A DNA stretch of 64,000 nt from Caryophanales bacterium (GTDB taxonomy: Bacteria; Bacillota; Bacilli; JARBTR01). The translations under genes were made by a program, and so were the position numbers. Below, piece by piece: positions 57,206-64,000 of the stretch. The notes below the pieces were generated by a model. That model saw only the letters and a program-made list of their open reading frames with translations, did not search any database and had not been told where the DNA came from. Each line of letters opens with the position of its first letter. Position 1 is the stretch's first letter. The stretch covers positions 332,394-396,393 of the forward strand of contig JARBTR010000002.1 in NCBI GenBank assembly GCA_029240105.1, read 5' to 3'.

Positions 57206-57763
57206 TTATACTTCCATAATTTCTTTTTCTTTATCTTTTGCAATCTGATCGATTTTTGCAACATAATCATCAGTCATTTTTTGAACATCATTTGAAAAAC
57301 CTTTTAAACCGTCTTCAGATATCTCACCAGCTTTTTCAAGTTTTTTCAAATCATCATTTGCGTCACGACGAATATTTCGGATTGCAATTTTTGCATCCTC
57401 TGCAGCTGACTTCACCTTTTTAGCAAGTTCTTTTCGTCTCTCTTCCGTTAATGCTGGAATGATTAATCGAATGACTGAACCATCATTAGTTGGATTAAGA
57501 CCTAAGTCTGAAGTAAGGATTGCCTTTTCAATATCCTTTAATGTTGATCTGTCATATGGTTGAATTACGATCATACGTGGCTCAGGAATTGATACGCCTG
57601 CCATTTGGTTAACGGGTGTTGGTGAGCCATAGTAATCAATCATAACTCTATCAAGTAATGACGCACTTGCTCGGCCAGCACGTATTACAGCCAAATCACG
57701 AGTGTAGGAACCGATAGCTTTGTCCATTCTTTCTTTCGTGTTATCTAATACTTGCTTTCCCAT
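57206..57763 (-). CDS. frr: Ribosome recycling factor
   Basis: 185 aa, standard length. Three-helix bundle with [20 protein letters not shown] near residue 18, a central beta domain ([20 protein letters not shown] near 62) and the C-terminal helix. With EF-G it splits the post-termination ribosome. After pyrH as usual. Confidence 0.97.
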   Translation of the reverse strand: MGKQVLDNTKERMDKAIGSYTRDLAVIRAGRASASLLDRVMIDYYGSPTPVNQMAGVSIPEPRMIVIQPYDRSTLKDIEKAILTSDLGLNPTNDGSVIRLIIPALTEERRKELAKKVKSAAEDAKIAIRNIRRDANDDLKKLEKAGEISEDGLKGFSNDVQKMTDDYVAKIDQIAKDKEKEIMEV

Positions 57764-57869
57764 AAAAAATCTCCATTCTAATCTACATTTGATACTTATA
57801 TTATAAAAGTAATTTTGAAAACAACAAGTTTTATTAACTATTACACATCAAATCTTAACTTTTTAAGTA

Positions 57870-58592
57870 TTATTTTGAAGTAATCATAGTACCAACTTTT
57901 TCACCTTCAACAATACGCTTAATGTTTCCGTCTTCTAAAATAGAAAATACGAGCAAAGGAATGTTATTTTCCATAGCAAGTGTCGATGCTGTAGGGTCCA
58001 TTACTTGTAATTCCTCAGAAATGATTTGCATATATGTGAGATGCTCATATTTCTTTGCATTAGGATCTTTACGAGGATCGGCATTATAAACGCCGTCTAC
58101 ATTGTTTTTTCCCATTAGTATAGCATCTGCTTCTATCTCAGCGGCGCGAAGTGCAGCTAAAGTATCTGTAGAGAAATACGGGTTTCCTGTTCCTGCTGCA
58201 AAAATAACGACTCTTCCCTTTTCCATATGTCGGATGGCACGACGTCTGATATATGGCTCTGCAACCTGCTTCATATCAATAGCTGACATTACTCGTGTCG
58301 GACAATCAATTGACTCCAAACCATCTTGTAACGCTAATGCATTCATACAAGTTCCAAGCATCCCAACGTAGTCAGAAGTAGCTCGGTCCATTCCTAGCTC
58401 ACTACCTGTTTTACCACGCCAAAGATTTCCTCCACCAACTACAATTGCAACTTGAACACCTAGTTTAACTACTTCTTTAACTTGTGCAGCTATTGAATGA
58501 ATGATAATTGGGTTAATTCCAACCTTTTGATCTCCAGCCAATGCTTCTCCACTTAGTTTTAAAACAATTCGCTTATATGCAACATTTGTCAT
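57870..58592 (-). CDS. pyrH: Uridylate kinase
   Basis: 240 aa amino-acid-kinase family enzyme phosphorylating UMP to [14 protein letters not shown] at the N-terminus, [20 protein letters not shown] near residue 48 and [20 protein letters not shown] near 130. It lies between tsf and frr, the conserved order. Confidence 0.97.
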   Translation of the reverse strand: MTNVAYKRIVLKLSGEALAGDQKVGINPIIIHSIAAQVKEVVKLGVQVAIVVGGGNLWRGKTGSELGMDRATSDYVGMLGTCMNALALQDGLESIDCPTRVMSAIDMKQVAEPYIRRRAIRHMEKGRVVIFAAGTGNPYFSTDTLAALRAAEIEADAILMGKNNVDGVYNADPRKDPNAKKYEHLTYMQIISEELQVMDPTASTLAMENNIPLLVFSILEDGNIKRIVEGEKVGTMITSK

Positions 58593-58667
58593 AATGAGAC
58601 TCCTTAAGACAATAGGAACAATCCCTTTGCCTTTTTGATTCTTTTTTTTTACTTATCATCTCGAAAA

Positions 58668-58692
58668 AATGGGAACACCAAAAGTGCTCCCA
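58668..58692 (-). terminator. Terminator between tsf and pyrH
   Basis: Arms TGGGAACAC and GTGCTCCCA (one wobble) then six T on the minus strand, 12 bp after the tsf stop. Confidence 0.8.
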
Positions 58693-58704
58693 CATGTTCA
58701 AAAA

Positions 58705-59586
58705 TTATTTCTTCATTTGTGCTGCAACTTCTTCAGCAAAGTTGTCTTGGCGCTTTTCTAAGCCTTCCCCAACTTCTAAACGAATAAACTCGCGAACAGA
58801 ACCACCAGTTGATTTAACAAATGCTTCTACAGTTTGATCAGGGTTTTTAACGAATGATTGATCTAATAAACAAACTTCTTCTTTGTACTTTCTCATACGG
58901 CCTTCAACCATTTTATCAACGATTGCTTCTGGTTTGCCTTCATTCAAAGCTTGTTCTTTTAAAATATGTCTTTCGTGATCTAATTCAGATTGTGGAATTT
59001 CAACACTAGAAACATATTTAGGGTTGATAGCAGCGATATGCATAGATACATCTTTCGCAGCAGCATCGTTGTTAGTTCCTTCAAGAACTGTAAGAACTGA
59101 GATACGACCACCCATATGTAAATAAGCACCAAATGCATCAGCATCTGTTTTTTCTACGATTGAAAAGCGACGAAGCGATAATCTTTCACCAATCTTTGCA
59201 ACAGCACTGTTGATGTACGTTTCAACAGTTTCACCGTTTGGCATTGTTTGAGCCAATGCTTCTTCTACTGAAGCTGGTTTAGCTGTGATTAAGAAAGCAC
59301 CAACTTCTTTAACAAGAGTTTGGAATCCTTCATTCTTTGCAACGAAGTCTGTTTCTGAATTTACTTCATAGATTGCAGCAACATTGCCTTCTACAGCGAT
59401 GTTTGTCAATCCTTCAGCAGCGATACGGTCAGATTTCTTAGCAGCTTTTGCGATACCTTTTTCACGAAGATAGTCGAATGCAGCTTCCATTTCTCCATTT
59501 GTTTCTTGTAATGCTTTTTTACAATCCATCATACCTGCGCCAGATTTTTCACGCAGTTCTTTTACCATTGATGCAGTAATTTCCAT
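58705..59586 (-). CDS. tsf: Elongation factor Ts
   Basis: 293 aa. EF-Ts signature [19 protein letters not shown] near residue 10 and the contact motif [13 protein letters not shown] near 80. Guanine nucleotide exchange factor for EF-Tu. Follows rpsB, but the two are separated by a terminator and a repeat element. Confidence 0.97.
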   Translation of the reverse strand: MEITASMVKELREKSGAGMMDCKKALQETNGEMEAAFDYLREKGIAKAAKKSDRIAAEGLTNIAVEGNVAAIYEVNSETDFVAKNEGFQTLVKEVGAFLITAKPASVEEALAQTMPNGETVETYINSAVAKIGERLSLRRFSIVEKTDADAFGAYLHMGGRISVLTVLEGTNNDAAAKDVSMHIAAINPKYVSSVEIPQSELDHERHILKEQALNEGKPEAIVDKMVEGRMRKYKEEVCLLDQSFVKNPDQTVEAFVKSTGGSVREFIRLEVGEGLEKRQDNFAEEVAAQMKK

Positions 59587-59690
59587 TTTAGAACCTCCTA
59601 ATATGTAAAGTTAAATTAAAATTTTGGGCGTTTATTTTTTTCGTGTTAGTATTTCCGATTTTATAGTTTTTTCGAAAAGAAATGGCAAGA

Positions 59691-59776
59691 TACTAGGAAA
59701 CAAACTTTCGAGATGTCGAAGTGTATTAAACATACATAAGACGACGAGAAAGTGCAGTTGACAAAGTAGATTGCCG
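59691..59776. repeat. Interspersed repeat, TAGGAA-head type, rpsB-tsf gap
   Basis: TACTAGGAAACAAACT head, TGTAT/ATACA hairpin (59722-59736), CGACGAG, CAGTTGACAAAGTAGATTGCCG tail. Same block order as 10168-10260 and 31558-31720. Confidence 0.78.
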
Positions 59777-59790
59777 TTTATTTTTGAAAA

Positions 59791-59824
59791 AAAGGTAATA
59801 AAGGCAAAAACCTCTATCACCTTT
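59791..59824 (-). terminator. Terminator between rpsB and tsf
   Basis: Arms AAAGGTAATAAAGG and CCTCTATCACCTTT (two mismatches) followed by seven T on the minus strand. In many bacteria partial read-through here sets the S2/EF-Ts ratio. Confidence 0.75.
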
Positions 59825-59850
59825 AATAGTGTTTTAAATTAAAGAGCTGA

Positions 59851-60630
59851 TTATTCAGCAGCTTCTACTACTTCTTCAATTGAAACTTCGCTAGCAGTAA
59901 CTTCTGCAACTGGAGCTTCGAAAGCTACTTCTGCGTCAGCATAGTTTTCGCCTTGACGACCTTCGATGATAGCATCAGCTAAACGAGCAGCAATTAATTT
60001 AACCGCTCTGATTGCGTCATCGTTTGAAGGAATAACGTAATCAATTTCATCTGGATCACAGTTCGTGTCACACATTGCAACGATTGGAATGTTCAATTTA
60101 CGAGCTTCTTGAACAGCAATACGCTCTTTACGAGGGTCAACGATGAACATTGCATCTGGCATACCCTTCATATCACGGATACCACCTAAGAACTTTTCAA
60201 GTTTAGCTTTCTCTTTTAAAAGTTGGCCAACTTCTTTCTTAGGAAGAACTTCGAAAGTTCCATCTTGTTCCATTTTTTCGATGTTTTTCAATTGTTGAAC
60301 ACGCTTTTGGATAGTTCCAAAGTTTGTTAAAGTACCACCTAACCAACGTTGGTTAACATAGTACATACCTACGCGATCTGCTTCTTCTTGCATAGCTTCT
60401 TGAGCTTGCTTTTTTGTACCTACGAATAACATGTTACCGCCATTTGCAGATAATTCACGAACGTAGTTGTACGCTTCGTCAATTTTCTTAACTGTTTTTT
60501 GTAGGTCGATAATGTAGATGCCGTTTCTCTCAGTGAAGATATATTTCTTCATCTTTGGATTCCAACGGCGAGTTTGATGTCCAAAGTGAACACCAGCTTC
60601 GAGTAATTGCTTCATTGAAATTACTGCCAT
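59851..60630 (-). CDS. rpsB: 30S ribosomal protein S2
   Basis: 259 aa. Signature [20 protein letters not shown] near residue 6 and [16 protein letters not shown]-terminal acidic extension. S2 joins late at the 30S head-body junction. In B. subtilis the 27-kb fla/che operon lies between codY and rpsB; here only 231 bp separate them. The start has AGGAGGA upstream. Confidence 0.97.
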   Translation of the reverse strand: MAVISMKQLLEAGVHFGHQTRRWNPKMKKYIFTERNGIYIIDLQKTVKKIDEAYNYVRELSANGGNMLFVGTKKQAQEAMQEEADRVGMYYVNQRWLGGTLTNFGTIQKRVQQLKNIEKMEQDGTFEVLPKKEVGQLLKEKAKLEKFLGGIRDMKGMPDAMFIVDPRKERIAVQEARKLNIPIVAMCDTNCDPDEIDYVIPSNDDAIRAVKLIAARLADAIIEGRQGENYADAEVAFEAPVAEVTASEVSIEEVVEAAE

Positions 60631-60635
60631 GTTTG

Positions 60636-60666
60636 TTTCCTCCTAGTTTTTATTTGGGCTATGCCC
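60636..60666 (-). promoter_or_regulatory. rpsB leader hairpin next to the ribosome binding site
   Basis: Minus strand GGGC-N3-GCCC hairpin (60656-60666), A-rich spacer, AGGAGGA. Nearly the same order as upstream of rpsO. A second hairpin CTGGG/CCCAG is at 60696-60708 further into the 130-nt leader. An autoregulatory role for S2 is inference. Confidence 0.45.
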
Positions 60667-60760
60667 CCTCCGCTCAAATCGCTTTTGCATAGGAACTGGG
60701 AGACCCAGCACTGCCTAACAAATCATTGAGCGTGCGTGATGTGTAATAACACCGTTTTTT

Positions 60761-60790
60761 ATAGTATCACAATAAAGATGTACATTTCAA
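60761..60790 (-). promoter_or_regulatory. rpsB promoter
   Basis: Minus strand -35 TTGAAA (60785-60790), 18-bp spacer, -10 TACTAT (60761-60766), about 130 bp before the rpsB start, leaving a structured leader. Confidence 0.6.
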
Positions 60791-60820
60791 GCAAATATAT
60801 AGGATTTTTAGATAAAAAAA

Positions 60821-60844
60821 CGCTTTGAAATGATTTTCAAAGCG
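60821..60844 (-). terminator. Intrinsic terminator of hslV-hslU-codY
   Basis: Arms CGCTTTGAAA and TTTCAAAGCG with seven T on the minus strand, after the codY stop. Confidence 0.92.
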
Positions 60845-60861
60845 CAGGATTTCTATAGAAC

Positions 60862-61644
60862 TTATTTCTTCATCTTTAAATTTTGTAGTTCTTCTAAGAA
60901 TCGAGGGTTCAGTATACGGATATATGTGCCCTTCATACCTAGTGAACGAGATTCGATTACACCAGCACTCTCAAGCTTTCGAAGTGCATTTACAATAACA
61001 GATCTTGTAATTCCAACGCGATCAGCAATTTTAGATGCAACGAGCAAGCCTTCATTGCCTTCAAGCTCTTCAAAAATATGGTCAATTGCTTCAAGTTCGC
61101 TATAAGACAATGTGCTAATCGCCATTTGAACAATTTGCTTTCTACGAGCTTCTTGCTCAACATATTCTGCACGTTCACGAAGAATCTCCATCGCAACTAC
61201 AGTTGCACCATATTCTCCTAGAATGAGATCATCATCTAAAAATTCACCATTGAATCGGGCTAACACTAAAGTTCCTAAGCGTTCACCACTACCAAGAATA
61301 GGAACAATTGTTGTTAATCCATCCCTGAAAAAGTCCTTGTTTTCAACTGGGAACGCAGTCAGTTCGCTTTCAACTGTTAAATTGGATGATGTTTGACGCA
61401 CATAGCTTAAGTTCTCTGTATATTCCATTGGGAATTGGTTGTCCTCAAGCATTTGCAACATACGTGCATTATCAATTTTACGACTCACATAAAAACCAAG
61501 CAATTTTCCTGAGTGGTTTACAATGTAAACATTTGCATCAATTACTTCAGAAAGACTCTCAGCCATTTCTGTAAAGTTTACATGCTTACCAGCGGCTTGC
61601 TGAAGCATTGCATTGATTTTCCTAGTTTTTTCTAATAAATTCAT
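60862..61644 (-). CDS. codY: GTP-sensing global repressor CodY
   Basis: 260 aa. N-terminal GAF domain binding branched-chain amino acids (about 1-155) and C-terminal winged helix with [20 protein letters not shown] near residue 204. Represses starvation genes when GTP and isoleucine are high. Start ATG 61644 behind TTGGAGG. Last gene of the hslV-hslU-codY operon. Confidence 0.97.
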   Translation of the reverse strand: MNLLEKTRKINAMLQQAAGKHVNFTEMAESLSEVIDANVYIVNHSGKLLGFYVSRKIDNARMLQMLEDNQFPMEYTENLSYVRQTSSNLTVESELTAFPVENKDFFRDGLTTIVPILGSGERLGTLVLARFNGEFLDDDLILGEYGATVVAMEILRERAEYVEQEARRKQIVQMAISTLSYSELEAIDHIFEELEGNEGLLVASKIADRVGITRSVIVNALRKLESAGVIESRSLGMKGTYIRILNPRFLEELQNLKMKK

Positions 61645-61746
61645 TTCGTCCTCCAAATTTTGTTACTTTAATGATTACCTATATTATTTTTCAAATTCAA
61701 TTTATTAACATGAATTTTATGATAATTTTGATTTTTCTTATCTATT

Positions 61747-63165
61747 CTACAAGATAAACTGACTTAAGTCTTTATTTTTTGATATTTTTCCTAATTTATC
61801 GTCAACATATTGTGACGTAATTGTTATTGAAGCCATGTTAATATCAGGCGCCTCGAAGGATAAATCCTCAAGTAATTTTTCTAATATGGTGTGTAAACGA
61901 CGTGCACCAATATTATCTGTATCTTGATTTACGTCAAACGCAACTTGAGCTAGACGCCTGATTGCATCATCAGAAAATGCAAGTTCTATGTTTTCTGTAC
62001 CTAACAACGCTGTGTATTGCTTTAACAGAGCGTTATCCGGCTCTACTAAAATTCTGTAAAAATCATCCACAGTTAACTTTTGCAGCTCAACACGGATTGG
62101 AAAACGACCTTGTAATTCTGGAATGAGGTCAGAAGGTTTCGAAATATGAAATGCTCCAGCCGCGATGAATAAAATGAAATCTGTTTTAACAGGGCCATAT
62201 TTCGTGTTCACTGTTGACCCCTCAACAATTGGTAAAATATCTCGCTGAACGCCTTCGCGTGATACATCAGCAGAAGAACCACTACCACTTCTACTCGCAA
62301 TTTTATCCACTTCATCAATAAAGATAATGCCATTTTGTTCAGAAAGCTGAATCGCAGTTTGCGAAACGTCATCCATATCAATCAGTTTTTGTGCTTCTTC
62401 CCTTGTTAAAAATTCACGTGCTTTGGATACAGCTAGTTTCCGTTTTTTCTTTTTCTTTGGCATGAGATTGCTTAGTGCATCTTGCATCCCACCTAATTGG
62501 TCCATGCCGGATCCTGGCAATTCTAACATTAAAGGTTGTGATTCTTCTATTTCAATCGTAACGATCTCATTTTCTAGTTCACCCTTCGCCAGTCGATGAC
62601 GAATTTGTTCGCGTTTCCCTTTAATAACCTCTTCTTCTTGCAATTGTTCAGGGCCAGGGTTTGTATTTTGTGGTTGACCTCCACCAAAAAACATTTCAAG
62701 TGGATTTTTAAAGCCTACCTGCTTCTTTAAAGAAGGGACGAGTAATTTCACTAACTGTTCATTAGCATTTTCTTCAGCTTTATCTTTCACAGCAGCCATT
62801 TTTTCTTCTTTAACGATGCGAATCGCGTTTTCTACAAGGTCACGGACCATTGATTCTACATCACGTCCTACGTATCCAACCTCAGTAAATTTAGTTGCTT
62901 CAACTTTAATAAACGGAGCTTTTACAATTTTAGCAATTCGTCGTGCAATTTCCGTTTTCCCTACTCCAGTAGGCCCAATCATTAAAATATTTTTAGGTAT
63001 GATTTCATCTCGTAATTTCTCATCTAAGAGATTTCTTCTATAACGATTACGTAAAGCAACTGCAACAGCACGCTTCGCATCCTTTTGTCCGATAATATAT
63101 TGATCCAATTTCTCAACTATTTGTCTCGGTGATAAATGATCCAAGAATATACCTTCCTTCTTCAT
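61747..63165 (-). CDS. hslU: HslU (ClpY) ATPase subunit
   Basis: 472 aa AAA+ unfoldase. Walker [19 protein letters not shown] near residue 57, intermediate domain (about 110-245), Walker [16 protein letters not shown] near 280, sensor region [13 protein letters not shown] near 345. Caps HslV to form the two-component protease (CodWX). A proline/glutamine-rich stretch lies in the I-domain near 175-190. Confidence 0.96.
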   Translation of the reverse strand: MKKEGIFLDHLSPRQIVEKLDQYIIGQKDAKRAVAVALRNRYRRNLLDEKLRDEIIPKNILMIGPTGVGKTEIARRIAKIVKAPFIKVEATKFTEVGYVGRDVESMVRDLVENAIRIVKEEKMAAVKDKAEENANEQLVKLLVPSLKKQVGFKNPLEMFFGGGQPQNTNPGPEQLQEEEVIKGKREQIRHRLAKGELENEIVTIEIEESQPLMLELPGSGMDQLGGMQDALSNLMPKKKKKRKLAVSKAREFLTREEAQKLIDMDDVSQTAIQLSEQNGIIFIDEVDKIASRSGSGSSADVSREGVQRDILPIVEGSTVNTKYGPVKTDFILFIAAGAFHISKPSDLIPELQGRFPIRVELQKLTVDDFYRILVEPDNALLKQYTALLGTENIELAFSDDAIRRLAQVAFDVNQDTDNIGARRLHTILEKLLEDLSFEAPDINMASITITSQYVDDKLGKISKNKDLSQFIL

Positions 63166-63204
63166 TTCTAATTTTGAAATAAAACTTATTAATCACTAAA
63201 ATTT

Positions 63205-63747
63205 TTAGAGCTCTTCAACAATGATATTGGAATTTGTATAGACACAAATTTCAGATGCGATTTTCAAAGCAGACTGAGCAATTTCCTTGGCAGTTAAATT
63301 GTCACCAGCATATTGCTTCAATGCACGACCAGCTGATAAAGCATAGTTTCCACCAGAACCAATTGCAAGAATCCCATCATCAGGTTCAATGACTTCGCCT
63401 GTTCCTGAAACAAGTAACAAATTATTTTCGTCCATAACGATTATCATAGCTTCTAACTTCTGTAGCATGCGGTCGCCACGCCATTTTTTTGCGAGTTCCA
63501 CTGCTGCACGTTGCAAATTCCCATTATACTCGTTCAGTTTACCCTCAAATAATTCAAAAAGTGTAAATGCATCAGCAACAGAACCAGCAAAACCAGCAAT
63601 TACTTTACCGTTAAATAAACGGCGCACTTTTTTTGCTGTATTTTTCATAACAACAGCATTTCCTAATGTAACTTGGCCGTCTCCTGCCATTGCACTTTTT
63701 CCATTGTGCTGCACTGCAAAAATCGTGGTTGAATGAAATTCTGACAT
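63205..63747 (-). CDS. hslV: HslV (ClpQ) peptidase subunit
   Basis: 180 aa proteasome-beta-like peptidase. The canonical HslV starts TTIVAV with catalytic Thr1. Here, as in B. subtilis ClpQ, the mature N-terminus would be Ser after Met removal ([17 protein letters not shown]), a five-residue extension giving a serine-type enzyme. [14 protein letters not shown] near residue 50 is conserved. Start at ATG 63747 behind AAGGAG; the 25 extra codons upstream are not homologous. The codV/xerC gene expected upstream lies beyond the window. Confidence 0.95.
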   Translation of the reverse strand: MSEFHSTTIFAVQHNGKSAMAGDGQVTLGNAVVMKNTAKKVRRLFNGKVIAGFAGSVADAFTLFELFEGKLNEYNGNLQRAAVELAKKWRGDRMLQKLEAMIIVMDENNLLLVSGTGEVIEPDDGILAIGSGGNYALSAGRALKQYAGDNLTAKEIAQSALKIASEICVYTNSNIIVEEL

Positions 63748-64000
63748 ATCAATCTCCTTAGAATATAAATAATTCCCTATTTTTAAAATTTTCTTAACTT
63801 TCTCATTAATTAGTATTCTCAATTTATGTACTTTATTTAACCTGTTTTAGTTTCATTTTTTAAAAATAGGTTCTGATAAAGTTTAATGTTTATTTTTTAA
63901 TCAAACAGAAATGCCATGTTGTTCATTGATAAAATGGCGGAAATTCCTGTGGTCGGTCTGTGAGCCTGTCGCGAAAGGCATGCTTTCGCCTTTCAGCCCT
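63748..64000. other. Upstream region of hslV, start of a GC-richer palindromic stretch
   Basis: 253 bp to the window edge with no gene. The first 170 bp are AT-rich. From about 63920 composition rises and a GCGAAAG/CTTTCGC hairpin (63971-63989) appears, resembling the intergenic elements elsewhere. In B. subtilis codV (xerC) would be only a few bp upstream of hslV, so an element may be inserted here too; the end is cut off. Confidence 0.4.

Overview
The window is AT-rich chromosomal DNA from a spore-forming member of the Firmicutes, order Bacillales. The evidence is gene content: sporulation genes (dpaA/dpaB, spoIIAA-spoIIAB-sigF, dacF, spoIIM, ymxH), the Gram-positive polymerase PolC, CodY, LutABC, strong AGGAGG-type ribosome binding sites, and several GTG/TTG starts. 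Genus cannot be fixed from the sequence alone; Bacillaceae or Caryophanaceae both fit. Nearly all genes lie on the minus strand, so the operons read from high to low coordinates.

Reading in the direction of transcription: hslV-hslU-codY (63.7-60.9 kb), then rpsB, tsf, pyrH, frr (60.6-57.2 kb). A block of about 21 kb that in Bacillus subtilis sits elsewhere (the nudF...spoIIM-fur-yqzK-xerD-deoB...dacF-spoIIAA-spoIIAB-sigF...lysA neighbourhood) is placed between frr and uppS. It also carries accessory genes: a Spo0E/DUF309 fusion, ccdA, a divergent ThyX-like protein, a DUF2975/Xre pair, a TetR-controlled ABC exporter and two GNAT acetyltransferases. The isoprenoid/lipid/protease/replication run uppS-cdsA-dxr-rseP-polC follows (36.2-26.9 kb). 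A 15-kb lactate/glycolate island (glcD-glcF, lutABC, L-lactate permease, YkwC-like dehydrogenase, a quinone-oxidoreductase-like gene) then separates polC from the translation operon rimP-nusA-ylxR-ylxQ-infB-rbfA-truB-ribF-rpsO-pnp (16.1-4.5 kb). The window ends with mlpA, ymxH, dpaA-dpaB and the first codons of asd.

The least expected feature is in the gaps between genes. At least ten intergenic regions hold structured, palindromic, interspersed elements (4.05-4.41, 7.30-7.41, 9.55-9.65, 10.17-10.26, 15.43-15.54, 31.56-31.81, 33.13-33.35, 44.61-44.72, 47.21-47.25, 52.53-52.58 and 59.69-59.78 kb). They are modular. Three share a TAGGAAnCAnnCT head and a conserved stem with a compensatory base-pair change. 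Eight hairpins share the same architecture: a proximal stem, a two-base 5' bulge (TG or TC), and a distal stem with a short loop, with diverged but still paired arms. Several elements share a GGTGCTG end placed next to the ribosome binding site of the following gene. One (4054-4408) is a 355-bp branched palindrome with a 22-bp perfect inverted repeat that resembles a tRNA T-arm plus acceptor strand. Three elements sit where B. subtilis has genes missing here (ylxY, ylxP, proS).

Other points of interest are a glcF reading frame that runs through its own intrinsic terminator without a stop codon, a paired TetR operator overlapping a near-consensus promoter, a long 45-bp tandem repeat in infB, and near-identical hairpins just upstream of the rpsO and rpsB ribosome binding sites.
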